From CAYYMH01 sp964472785 (GTDB lineage Bacteria; Zhuqueibacterota; Zhuqueibacteria; Thermofontimicrobiales; Thermofontimicrobiaceae), in contig CAYYMH010000018.1 in the NCBI GenBank assembly GCA_964472785.1, forward strand, positions 1 to 64,000: 64,000 bases of DNA. Direction: 5' to 3'. Position numbers and translations under genes: made by a program. The stretch's first letter is position 1; every line of letters begins with the position of its first letter. The notes beneath the pieces were generated by a model that saw nothing but the letters and a program-made list of their open reading frames with translations, had not been told where the DNA came from and did no database searches. Positions 26,491 to 35,160 of this stretch are shown here, piece after piece.

Positions 26491-26565
26491 TTTATGATCT
26501 CCATTTATTAAAATTTTTACTATCATCTTCTTGTGAATCTGATAAAATCACATTCACTCATTATC

Positions 26566-27249
26566 CTATCTTTGAGGCGAATTGATGTAACGGATTAGCT
26601 CGTTCAGTGATTCGTCTGTCCGTTGCAGTTTTTTAATCGTATTTTGCTCAATGTCCTCAAGTCCGGCGCCGATAAGGCTTAAATCACGCAGTCGCTGCTG
26701 CTCCAATGATTGGTTGTAACGGGTTAGCATTGTTGCCCATTCTTTCTTTTGCTCGGCTTCACTTTGTTCAATCATCGCTTTCATCATGTAATAATTGTCA
26801 CGTTGAATCTGTTGCACAATCTGCTGTGTTTGCATTTCACTCAATCCCGATTGCTGTTGTTTTTTCGACGCGGAAAACAAAGCGATTCGCATATTAAACT
26901 GACTATCCTGATAAGATATTTCCGTGTTTGCGATTGCCAATAACAGAAATATTCCAGCGAAACCGTAAGCCAAACCTAAACCGATTTTTTTCGGTGAGGG
27001 AAGCCATTTTTTCAACCATTGTTTCAGCGTTTCCCATCGTGTGACATTTTCGGACACCATAACCAGATTAAACGTCGGCTCCTCGTCTTCCCATTTTTGT
27101 AAAATATTGGACGTACTTTTTAGATGCGCCAATTCCTCGCGGCATTTGGCACACGCCTTCAAATGTTTTTGCAACAGTTGATTATCTTCAGTCGATATTT
27201 CATCGTAAAGAAAATCTATGATTAATGGATGTATTTGATCACATTTCAT
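26566..27249 (-). CDS. Anti-sigma factor with zinc-finger (zf-HC2) domain
   Basis: A 227-residue membrane-anchored anti-sigma factor. The N-terminal putative zinc finger has H29, C33 and C36 (HLKACAKC), the ZAS signature, with a further C3. One transmembrane helix lies near residues 92-108 (GLAYGFAGIFLLLAIA), followed by a glutamine-rich coiled periplasmic region. Its start overlaps the end of the ECF sigma gene by 11 bp, and AGGAGG lies 10 nt upstream, inside that gene. It would hold the sigma factor inactive until an envelope signal. Confidence 0.87.
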   Translation of the reverse strand: MKCDQIHPLIIDFLYDEISTEDNQLLQKHLKACAKCREELAHLKSTSNILQKWEDEEPTFNLVMVSENVTRWETLKQWLKKWLPSPKKIGLGLAYGFAGIFLLLAIANTEISYQDSQFNMRIALFSASKKQQQSGLSEMQTQQIVQQIQRDNYYMMKAMIEQSEAEQKKEWATMLTRYNQSLEQQRLRDLSLIGAGLEDIEQNTIKKLQRTDESLNELIRYINSPQR

Positions 27250-27841
27250 AGCTCAGCACCTCCTCTGTGATTTGCCATTTTTCAAATATCTTTCGCAGGC
27301 CATTCAACCCGTAATACATACGTGATTTCACCGTATTCAAAGGTTCACCTAATGCTTCGGCGATCTCTTTGAATTTTAATCCCTGATATTCTTTCATGAT
27401 GATGACAATCCTCTGTTCTTCGGGTAATTGTTTCAAAGCCTGCTGAATGATTTTCCCAACCTGCTGCTTATTTAGCTCAATGTCGGGAAGGTTTGTTTTT
27501 TTATCAATCAATTCATCAGGCATAAGATGACCATTGTCACAGTTTTCTTGGATCGAATCAACCGATACCACGATATGTTTCTTTGTTTTCTTAAGTTCGT
27601 CTTTGCACAAATTGGCTGCGATTTGATAGGTCCACGAGGAAAATTTTTTAGCGTCCCGGAGTTTATGAATATTTTTGTAAACGCGAATAAAAGTTTTCTG
27701 AGTCATGTCCCGGGCTAACTCATCTCTCCCCAAATAGCGCAGGGCGAAATTATAAATCGGTTTTTCCCATCGCTGAACAAGCAGATTGAAACCACTCCGG
27801 TCGCCATTCACAATACGTTGAATCAACTCTTTTTCTGTCAT
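27239..27841 (-). CDS. ECF-type RNA polymerase sigma factor
   Basis: A 200-residue group 4 sigma factor. The region 2 block YNFALRYLGRDELARDMTQK... leads into TFIRVYKNIHKLRDAKKFSSW, and region 4 has LPEEQRIVIIMKEYQGLKFKEIAEAL followed by GEPLNTVKSRMYYG, the HTH that reads the -35 element. A linker of about 60 residues separates them. GAGG precedes the ATG by 5 nt. It is co-transcribed with its anti-sigma factor and probably with the two-repeat exported protein. Its signal is unknown. Confidence 0.92.
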   Translation of the reverse strand: MTEKELIQRIVNGDRSGFNLLVQRWEKPIYNFALRYLGRDELARDMTQKTFIRVYKNIHKLRDAKKFSSWTYQIAANLCKDELKKTKKHIVVSVDSIQENCDNGHLMPDELIDKKTNLPDIELNKQQVGKIIQQALKQLPEEQRIVIIMKEYQGLKFKEIAEALGEPLNTVKSRMYYGLNGLRKIFEKWQITEEVLSYEM

Positions 27842-27948
27842 TTTTCCTCGGGATTTTTTCTGTGAATTCTAATTGTTAGACTGTTGGAAGGGGGGAAAAG
27901 TTTTGTTTGGGGAAGAGAAAAATGAGATAGTTAAGAGATTAAAAAGAC

Positions 27949-28374
27949 TTAACCAATTATCTGAAAGCCAATTTGTTCGAAGTGAGTATCTTTTGTGAAA
28001 GCACGTTTTATTTCTAATTCTTTCATTATAGCAAAACTCGTACAATCGACATAGGAAAAAGCTTTGTCATCATATTTCTTTGCAATGTTCCAAGCATCGT
28101 TTTCAATTTTTTCAGAAATTCTAATTAATTCGATTTCACCGATTTCTGCCATTTTCATTATTCTTTCACCGAACTCAATTGCTGCTTTGTGATTTTTACC
28201 TCGAATTAAAATCAAGGTGTAAGTTTCTCCGAATACGAAATTCGAGGTAACGTATTGCACTTTTTCTTCTAATAGCCTCTTATGATTTTCTACAGCAGAT
28301 TTATGATCTTTATCAATTCTATTTGCTAACGCATACCATGCCCAGGTATCGACAAAAATGCGGTTGTTATTCAT
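27949..28374 (-). CDS. PIN-domain ribonuclease toxin (VapC-like)
   Basis: A 141-residue PIN-domain protein. It shows the acidic residues typical of PIN nucleases: D9 in IFVDTWAW, a central E in FGETYTL, and the C-terminal D in FSYVDCTSF followed by FTKDTHF. It is predicted to cut RNA when unopposed. Its ATG overlaps the antitoxin stop by 4 bp (ATGA), the usual arrangement for a toxin-antitoxin pair. Confidence 0.85.
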   Translation of the reverse strand: MNNNRIFVDTWAWYALANRIDKDHKSAVENHKRLLEEKVQYVTSNFVFGETYTLILIRGKNHKAAIEFGERIMKMAEIGEIELIRISEKIENDAWNIAKKYDDKAFSYVDCTSFAIMKELEIKRAFTKDTHFEQIGFQIIG

Positions 28375-28628
28375 TTGCCACTACCATATAAATATTTATC
28401 GTGCTCTGATGCGGTATTATTTGGTTCGTCTTCGCCGTCAAATAACCCTTCCTTTAAATCAAGCAATAGATCACGATTTTCAGTTTTTGATGTTTTTTTT
28501 AGAACAATTATCTTGGTTTTTTTTTGTTGTTTTAAAAATAATATAAAATCCAGAACTTCCCTTGCCTTATCATCTGAAAGGCTTTTAATGTTCTCGATAA
28601 TTGCCTTTTGTGTTTTTGATTGTTTCAT
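28371..28628 (-). CDS. Antitoxin of the PIN-domain toxin
   Basis: An 85-residue protein upstream of and overlapping the PIN gene. The N-terminal helix block IENIKSLSDDKAREVLDFIL is typical of DUF2281/VapB-like antitoxins. The C-terminal tail, rich in acidic residues (LKEGLFDGEDEPN), is the likely toxin-binding segment. No other partner genes are present. The role is inferred from arrangement and size. Confidence 0.75.
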   Translation of the reverse strand: MKQSKTQKAIIENIKSLSDDKAREVLDFILFLKQQKKTKIIVLKKTSKTENRDLLLDLKEGLFDGEDEPNNTASEHDKYLYGSGK

Positions 28629-28787
28629 TTCAATGTTCCGAATAAATAAAAGTTATGAAATTTTATGTGGCTTTGAAATATAGCATTTAAGAAAACAATT
28701 GTCAAGAAAATAATTACAAACCACCGGTTTTATCTTCCTCAAGTAACATGTACTCCACTTCAAAAGTGGAGCACACGTTTTTAACCT

Positions 28788-29840
28788 TTATGGAAATTTT
28801 ACTTCAAGTCCGATTCTTGGCTTGCCCCGTATTTTGAGTTTGAACGGATTTACACCTTCGGGAACCACTTTTTCTACCGCATATTCGGATTTTAATTCCT
28901 GGGCGAACTCGACGCTGTAACCGCCGAACAAATGCAGATCGATCATGCTGATGGGAATGCCAAACCCGAGTCCAATAACCGGCTCAATGGTTTCTGAAAT
29001 TCGTAAACCGCCGGAAACGTGGAACGATGTGGCAAGGCCTCGGGCTTTGGTGTCCACTGCTTTGAAATGATAATTAATCACGCCAAAAGTCGCCAGATCG
29101 CCTTTGGGTTTGGGACGAACGACAATGGTTCCGTTATCAACAATGATGTCCACATCATCCACACTGGTCAACGCGGTTGCAATACCAAAGCTCCATTTTT
29201 CCAGCGATGTGTTGTCAAAAACTTCGTGGGCGAGGAATCGCTCTTCGGACAAATCTTTTTTGACGATCACTTTAATATCACAGTTCTTTTGAAATTTTTT
29301 GGGAATCTCGAATTTGCGCACATCCATCCAGGTGCGGTACTCGCCAGTGACTTGTGTTTGCACCTGTGAAAAAATCGGAAACAGCCCGATGAAGTAAGGC
29401 AACACCTCTTCAAAATATGATGGTTTACTTACTAATACTGTTGACAGATAGGATTTTGCTTCTTCATCTCTGGAAATAAAAATGTAGTACAGTGAATCAG
29501 ATTTCAGTCCGTAGAGTCGGGTGTCGTGAAAATGGGCATTTCCGTGAAACATCCCAATCGGACTCAGCTCCGGTGTGAAGTTGGCAACCACGATGTAATA
29601 ATGGTTGGGATTAATCTCAAAACCAAATTCAGCGATTAATTTCCGCAAACTGTCCACTGCCCAGGAGGTGAAGCCATCGCGGTAAAATCGCCACGCTTTC
29701 CCGAATAAATCCTCGGTATCATTCATCACATAGGGTGCGCCAGCCACCGGTTTGGGAATGACGATCCGTCGCTCCTGAGCGTTTAGCGTTGTGAACAGAA
29801 GCAAGAAAATGAGAGAAACAAGTATCAGCTTTTTTTGCAT
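28788..29840 (-). CDS. Exported protein of unknown function
   Basis: A 350-residue protein with a clear signal peptide (residues 1-21, ending LNAQ). I do not recognise a family. The middle is soluble-looking with aromatic strands; the last third, with glycine-rich alternating strands (SGGLRISETIEPVIGLGFGI), could form part of an outer-membrane or beta-sandwich structure. AGGAG lies 8 nt before the ATG. It is the last gene of the metH-metF-zinc-ribbon run with a 31-bp gap, so it is probably co-transcribed, though a link to methionine synthesis is not obvious. Confidence 0.7.
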   Translation of the reverse strand: MQKKLILVSLIFLLLFTTLNAQERRIVIPKPVAGAPYVMNDTEDLFGKAWRFYRDGFTSWAVDSLRKLIAEFGFEINPNHYYIVVANFTPELSPIGMFHGNAHFHDTRLYGLKSDSLYYIFISRDEEAKSYLSTVLVSKPSYFEEVLPYFIGLFPIFSQVQTQVTGEYRTWMDVRKFEIPKKFQKNCDIKVIVKKDLSEERFLAHEVFDNTSLEKWSFGIATALTSVDDVDIIVDNGTIVVRPKPKGDLATFGVINYHFKAVDTKARGLATSFHVSGGLRISETIEPVIGLGFGIPISMIDLHLFGGYSVEFAQELKSEYAVEKVVPEGVNPFKLKIRGKPRIGLEVKFP

Positions 29841-29871
29841 GAGACAATTCTCCTTTTGAATAAATTTTGTT

Positions 29872-30369
29872 TTATTGAATTATTTCCAAATCTTTTAAAG
29901 TTTTTTCTGCCTCGATTACCTCTTGCAATGGAACCATAACTTTTACTTCATTTATAATATGGCCGTCATATTCTCCGGATGCACGAAAAAGTGTATAATC
30001 GCCCGAACCCATGTGCCATGGACCGGCTTTGCGCGAAAAAATAAACGGATGCAAACCCGCTTCCTCCAGACAATTTTTCACATACTGTGCCTGCGAATCG
30101 TCACTGACACCGTAAACACGAGCCAGATTTTGATAAATTTCATACCCGGCGTGCTGTTCACACAAAAATTTTCCATTGACAACAGAACCACAGTGATGGC
30201 AAAACGGAGTTGCACAAATAACACAAACGCCATCAGCCTCGATTTCAGGATGGTTTTCACAGAATACATCATCGGCAAACAATCTGCCACATTTGGGGCA
30301 AAAATCATCGGACTCAGCTACCGGCTGATCACAGTAACTACACTTTATTTGGTTTTCATCCGCTGCCAT
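29872..30369 (-). CDS. Zinc-ribbon / B-box-like protein with DUF2007-type C-terminus
   Basis: A 165-residue cytosolic protein. The N-terminus holds a zinc ribbon (C10xxC13 and C24xxC27). A second cysteine/histidine module, B-box-like, covers about residues 37-73 (C37, H40, C49, C52, C57, H58, C60, C70, H73). The C-terminal 80 residues resemble DUF2007 putative signal-transducing domains (AQYVKNCLEEAGLHPFIFSR). It lies 29 bp after metF in the same direction. Function unknown; metal binding is likely. Confidence 0.75.
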   Translation of the reverse strand: MAADENQIKCSYCDQPVAESDDFCPKCGRLFADDVFCENHPEIEADGVCVICATPFCHHCGSVVNGKFLCEQHAGYEIYQNLARVYGVSDDSQAQYVKNCLEEAGLHPFIFSRKAGPWHMGSGDYTLFRASGEYDGHIINEVKVMVPLQEVIEAEKTLKDLEIIQ

Positions 30370-30398
30370 TTGCTTTCCTTTAATCTGGTTAATTCCCG

Positions 30399-31340
30399 TT
30401 ACAACGATTTAATCAATTTTGAAATACTATCCGGATCATTCATCACGTAAAAATGAAGATGTTTTTCTCCCGCATCGAGTAAATCCTGGCTCTGTTTCAA
30501 AACCCATTTAAAACCGATTTCTTCGCAGTGTTGCGGATTTTCAACCATTTCGTCCACTAACTCTTCAGGGAGATCAACGTGAAAATTTTTGGGGATGGAA
30601 TTGAGCTGTCGAATATTATGAATGATTTTTAAGCCGGGCAAAATCGGTGCGTCAATACAAGCTGCTCGACACCGCTTAACAAATTTGAAATATTGGTCGT
30701 TATCAAAAAACATTTGGGTGACGATATAATCCGCTCCGCTGTCAATTTTATCTTTCAGAAAACGAATATCGGTTTTCAAATTCGGCGCCTCGAAATGTTT
30801 TTCAGGATAACCCGCCACACCGATACAAAAATTCATCGTATCCGCGTTTAAAATTTCTTCGACATAAATCCCGGAGCGGAGGTCGCTAATCTGTTTCACC
30901 AGATTGCAGGCGTAGATATTCTCCTTTCGGTACGGATCAATAGGTTTTTTGTAATTGGTGTCGTCCCCGCGAACAGCAAACACATTTTGAATGCCAAGAA
31001 ACTCCAGTTCAATCAATGCGTCTTCAGTCTCTTCCTGCGTGAATCCCTGGCACAACAAATGCGCCACCGTATCGATGCCAAACCGGTTTTGAATCACGCC
31101 ACAGATACCAATGGTACCCGGACGTTTACGCCGGACTTTTCTGCGAATTGTGCCATTATCCAATTCTTCGTAGTCAGCCACTGCCGCATGACTGGTAACA
31201 TCGATAAATTGAGGATTAAAGTGTTTCAATTTTTCAACGATATCAAGGATAATTTTTCCTGATTTCCCTCTTTTGGGGGGAATGATTTCAAAACTAAATT
31301 GGGGATTATCTGATTTTTTCAAATGATCAATAACCTTCAT
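30399..31340 (-). CDS. metF: Methylenetetrahydrofolate reductase
   Basis: A 313-residue FAD-dependent enzyme reducing 5,10-methylene- to 5-methyl-tetrahydrofolate, the methyl donor for MetH. Family blocks include FSFEIIPPKRG (the catalytic glutamate near residue 19), DVTSHA, NVFAVRGDD, GVAGYPEKH and GADYIVTQMFFD. Length is normal. It starts 20 bp after the metH stop, forming a methyl-cycle operon. Confidence 0.95.
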   Translation of the reverse strand: MKVIDHLKKSDNPQFSFEIIPPKRGKSGKIILDIVEKLKHFNPQFIDVTSHAAVADYEELDNGTIRRKVRRKRPGTIGICGVIQNRFGIDTVAHLLCQGFTQEETEDALIELEFLGIQNVFAVRGDDTNYKKPIDPYRKENIYACNLVKQISDLRSGIYVEEILNADTMNFCIGVAGYPEKHFEAPNLKTDIRFLKDKIDSGADYIVTQMFFDNDQYFKFVKRCRAACIDAPILPGLKIIHNIRQLNSIPKNFHVDLPEELVDEMVENPQHCEEIGFKWVLKQSQDLLDAGEKHLHFYVMNDPDSISKLIKSL

Positions 31341-31360
31341 ATCAATTGCCTTAACTTTAT

Positions 31361-34300
31361 TTAAATATTAAAATATCGTGCTTGGGGATGATGAACAATA
31401 ATGGCAGAGGTGGATTGTTCCGGCACCAACTGATAATTTTCAGTTAAACCCATTCCAATCTCCTCCGGTTTCAATAACCGAAAAATTTTTTCCTGATCTT
31501 TAAGATTGGGACAGGCAGAATAACCTAATGAAAAACGGGCTCCCTGATAATGACCCTTAAATAAATCCTCTGGGTTTTGTGCATCCGCTTTGTTTATCCC
31601 CAGCTCCAGCCGAATTTGTTGATGCCAGTATTCGGCTAACGCTTCGGCTAACTCCACAGTAAACCCATGCCAATACAAGTAATCCTGAAATTTGTCATTC
31701 TTGAATAACCGCTTCGACTCCTCGGATGCCTTGTGACCGATGGTGACGATTTGAAATGCCACCAGATCTTTTTCGTGCTGCTGATCCGACAAAAAGTAAT
31801 TCGCGATGCACAGTCTGCTTTTTTTGGTTTGCCGCGGAAAGTTAAATTGGAGCAACGGTGTTTTATTATTTGGCTGGGAATAAATTAAAAGTGAATTATC
31901 TTTCGATTGACACGGAAAATATCCATAGACTACCGCCGGCTCAACTGAATTACGATTCTCTGCCAATTCAATCAATTCCTTCAGCTTGGGCTCTAAAATC
32001 TGATCTTCGATCTGTTGGCCTTTCACCTGCCAGCGACCGCGAAAGAGTGCTTTTTTGTTGATAAAGGGCGTGATCCTTTTTAATGGAATTTTCGAAACAA
32101 TTTTTTTTCCCCAGAACGGCGGAACCGGTGGTTTAACCGGCGTTATCTTTTTCGTTACGGTTGTTTTTCTGGGAGAGGTATTTTTATTTTCCTTAAATTC
32201 ATTAAAATTATTCGGCTTTTTTAGATCTGTATGTGCAACAATATTGTCCATTATTTTTAATCCGTCAAACGCATCTTTGGCATAAAATACCAACGATCCG
32301 TAAGATTTCCGTAAATCGTTTTCAACAAATTTTTGACTCAATGCTGCACCGCCCAAAAGCACTGGTACGGAAAGACCGATTTTTTTCATCGTCTTTAGAT
32401 TGTCTTCCATGATCAGCGTGGATTTTACAAGTAGTCCGCTCATTCCGATCGCATCAGCGTTGTTTTCGCGGAAGGCTTCAAGAATGGCTTCGATCGGCTG
32501 CTTCACGCCCAGGTTGATCACTTCGTAGCCGTTATTGGATAAAATGATATCAACCAGATTTTTCCCAATATCGTGCACATCACCGCTCACCGTGGCGAGG
32601 ACAATTTTTCCCCTGCTTTTGGTTTCGGATTTATCAAGATGTGGTTGAAGAAATCTGACCGCCGCTTTCATGGTTTCGGCGGACTTGAGCACAAAGGGCA
32701 ACTGCATTTCGCCAGAGCCGAAAAACTCACCGACCCGCTTCATCGCCTTCAATAAAATCTGATTGATGATATCAATCGCTGAATGATTTTTGAGGCAGAT
32801 TTCCAATTCGCTTTCGATTTCAGCAGCGTTGCCGTCAATGATGCGTTGTTCGAGCCTTTGTTCAGGAGATAATTTGTGAGCGGATTTCGGCGCTGTCGGT
32901 TTGGCATCAATTTTTTCAAAATAGTGAATCACCTCAAGTAATGGATCGCGTCCGTCATGCTGTCGATTAAAGATGAGTTTTTCCAGCAGTTCCCGTTCAG
33001 CTTGCGGTATTTGGTACAGTGGCAAAATTTTTCCTGCGTGCAAAATGGCAGCGTCCAGTCCCGCCTTGATAGCATGAAACAGAAAGACCGAATTGAGGCG
33101 CTGGCGAATGTGCGGTTTCAATCCGTACGACACATTGGAAACGCCCAAAATCGTATTAACATCCGGGAAGGCTGATTTAATCTGCCGGATCGCCTGCATT
33201 GTCTCAACAGCCGCATTGCGGGTTGTTTCGTCACCACTGCCTAAAGTGAACGTCAGCGTGTCAATGAAAATATCTTGCGCCGGAATTTCAAAGTCCTGGG
33301 TAATAATGCGAATCATTTTTTGAGCGATAGCACATTTGTGATCAGCGGTTTTTGCCATGCCTTTTTCGTCGATCGTCAGCCCGATGACTGCGGCGCCGTA
33401 TTGTTTGCATCGTTTCAAAATCGCGCGAAAATTATCCTCGTTTTCCAGATTCACCGAGTTCACAATGGCTTTTCCGGCGATGCGTTGAAGCGCGTTTTCG
33501 ATCACCTCCGGTTTTGTCGAATCGATCATCAGTGGCAAAGAAACATCCGTGTTAAGCTGTTCCACCAATTGCGCCATGTGCTGTTTTTCGTCCAATCCGA
33601 CATAAGCGGTTGAGACATCCAGCAGATGCGCGCCCTCTTTTTCCTGCTGATGCGCGATAGAGAGCAAGCCGTTCATGTCATCGTCCAACAGAAAATCCCT
33701 GAACTTTTTTGAGCCGCTGGCATTGCAGCGTTCGCCGATAATCAGCGGTTTGGGCTCTACCCGATAACTGGCGATGCCATACAAACTGGAGGCAGCATGA
33801 ATTTTCTCCGGAACTCGTTTTTGGGGAGAGGTTCCACTGACAACACCAGAAACCGCGCGCAAATGTTCCGGCGTTGTGCCACAGCAGCCACCGACGATGT
33901 TTACGTCCAGGTCGGTGATAAAATTTCGCAGATGAGTTGCCAGTTCCTTGGGTGACAAATCATAAAAAACCGCACCGTTCTCCACGCGGGGCATCCCTGC
34001 GTTGGGCATCACCGAAATAAGCCGATCCCAATTTGTTGCCAGGGTTTTCAAATGACCGGCCATGGGTTTGGGGCCGGTGGAACAATTGATTCCGAGCGCG
34101 TCGATTGGGAATGGCGACAGGGTAACAATCACCGTCAGCATGTCCGAACCGACCAATGTTTTGCCGTTGGTTTCCATGGTCACCTGGGCAATCACCGGCA
34201 GGCGGATTTTCTTTTTTTGAAAAACCTCAAAGATGGTAATTAAAACCGTTTTCAGTTGTAGTATGTCCTGACAGGTTTCCACGATGAGCAGATCAGCGCC

Positions 34301-34750
34301 GCCGTCAATCAGTCCCTCGACCTGGGGGAGGTAAGCATCCCGCAGTTGGTCAAACTGAGTCTGCCGCAACGAAGGTAGCTTGGTACCGGGGCCGATACTG
34401 CCCGCCACGTATCGTTGTTGCTGTTTCGATGAAAAATCGGTCGCCACCTGTCTCGCCAATTCTGCTGCGGCGCGGTTGATTTCATAAATTTTATCTGTTA
34501 ATCCATACTCGCTTAATACCACGCCATTGGCGCCAAAGGTGTTGGTTTCGACCACGTCACAGCCGGCGTCGAAAAAACTGGCATGGATTTCCTGAATGGC
34601 TTTTGGTTTGGACAGATTGAGAATTTCGCTGCAACCTGTCTTCTCTCGAAAATCGTCTGAAGATAAATTTAGTTGCTGAATGCTGGTGCCCATGGCGCCG
34701 TCAAAGACGAGGATTTTGTCGTGGCAGATTTTTTTTAGGTCGAGTGACAT
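31361..34750 (-). CDS. metH: Cobalamin-dependent methionine synthase
   Basis: A 1129-residue four-module enzyme. The homocysteine S-methyltransferase domain (1-300) has the zinc-binding GGCCGTTPEHL. The pterin-binding domain (about 330-610) has GERCNASGSKKFRD and DVSTAYVGLDE. The B12 domain has DVHDIGKN with the cobalt-ligating His near residue 725. The C-terminal reactivation domain has FSLGYSACPNL. Slightly shorter than E. coli MetH (1227). AAGGA precedes the ATG by 5 nt. I found no cobalamin or SAM riboswitch upstream. It heads the metF operon. Confidence 0.96.
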   Translation of the reverse strand: MSLDLKKICHDKILVFDGAMGTSIQQLNLSSDDFREKTGCSEILNLSKPKAIQEIHASFFDAGCDVVETNTFGANGVVLSEYGLTDKIYEINRAAAELARQVATDFSSKQQQRYVAGSIGPGTKLPSLRQTQFDQLRDAYLPQVEGLIDGGADLLIVETCQDILQLKTVLITIFEVFQKKKIRLPVIAQVTMETNGKTLVGSDMLTVIVTLSPFPIDALGINCSTGPKPMAGHLKTLATNWDRLISVMPNAGMPRVENGAVFYDLSPKELATHLRNFITDLDVNIVGGCCGTTPEHLRAVSGVVSGTSPQKRVPEKIHAASSLYGIASYRVEPKPLIIGERCNASGSKKFRDFLLDDDMNGLLSIAHQQEKEGAHLLDVSTAYVGLDEKQHMAQLVEQLNTDVSLPLMIDSTKPEVIENALQRIAGKAIVNSVNLENEDNFRAILKRCKQYGAAVIGLTIDEKGMAKTADHKCAIAQKMIRIITQDFEIPAQDIFIDTLTFTLGSGDETTRNAAVETMQAIRQIKSAFPDVNTILGVSNVSYGLKPHIRQRLNSVFLFHAIKAGLDAAILHAGKILPLYQIPQAERELLEKLIFNRQHDGRDPLLEVIHYFEKIDAKPTAPKSAHKLSPEQRLEQRIIDGNAAEIESELEICLKNHSAIDIINQILLKAMKRVGEFFGSGEMQLPFVLKSAETMKAAVRFLQPHLDKSETKSRGKIVLATVSGDVHDIGKNLVDIILSNNGYEVINLGVKQPIEAILEAFRENNADAIGMSGLLVKSTLIMEDNLKTMKKIGLSVPVLLGGAALSQKFVENDLRKSYGSLVFYAKDAFDGLKIMDNIVAHTDLKKPNNFNEFKENKNTSPRKTTVTKKITPVKPPVPPFWGKKIVSKIPLKRITPFINKKALFRGRWQVKGQQIEDQILEPKLKELIELAENRNSVEPAVVYGYFPCQSKDNSLLIYSQPNNKTPLLQFNFPRQTKKSRLCIANYFLSDQQHEKDLVAFQIVTIGHKASEESKRLFKNDKFQDYLYWHGFTVELAEALAEYWHQQIRLELGINKADAQNPEDLFKGHYQGARFSLGYSACPNLKDQEKIFRLLKPEEIGMGLTENYQLVPEQSTSAIIVHHPQARYFNI

Positions 34751-35160
34751 GTGTTCCTTAATTCAAAATAATATTTTTATTGATGAAATATCAAAAATTT
34801 TTGTTTTTGTGTTTTGATTTTAACCAGCAACTTATTTGTTTTTTATTAAGTTAAAATATTTCCCTTTAAATGTCAACAGAAAAATTGGGAAATTTTTAAA
34901 TCTTGACGGATTAATTTCGGGTTTTTTAAAAACCATCAAGAGTGAAACAGAAAAAAGAAGTGGGGGAGTTAAGGCGTCAGATTTTTACCTTCAAAAATTC
35001 CGGGTTGTTGCATCCGTTAGGCAAAAAAAACAATTTACGGGCGGATTATTTTTTTTAGTTGACATTGAAATAACAATTTGGTATTTTGAAATTGGTTTTG
35101 TTCATTGGATCTGAAATTATAGCGACTGGATAAAAAAACAACAGGATGAAAGAGGAAAAA
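34751..35160. other. 410-bp divergent intergenic region with inverted repeat
   Basis: Separates metH from the M23-like gene. It contains TCTTGACGGATTAA (34901-34914) and the oppositely oriented GAGTTAAGGCGTCAGATTT (34966-34984). Both are copies of a short element found again at 37417-37431 and 38641-38658. A 92-aa frame here has no ribosome-binding site or recognisable content, and I do not call a gene. Confidence 0.6.

Noticed and set aside
28749..28771. CTCCACTT hairpin as a terminator upstream of the exported-protein gene
   Set aside because: A good inverted repeat but with no T run on either side; position between two minus-strand units makes its role unclear.
34836..35114. 92-aa plus-strand ORF in the metH/M23 intergenic region
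   Set aside because: No ribosome-binding site, low-complexity composition, and it contains the TGACGGATTAA repeats.
31361..35160. Cobalamin or SAM riboswitch upstream of metH
   Set aside because: The region before the metH start is AT-rich with no conserved B12-box or SAM-riboswitch-like helices that I can see.
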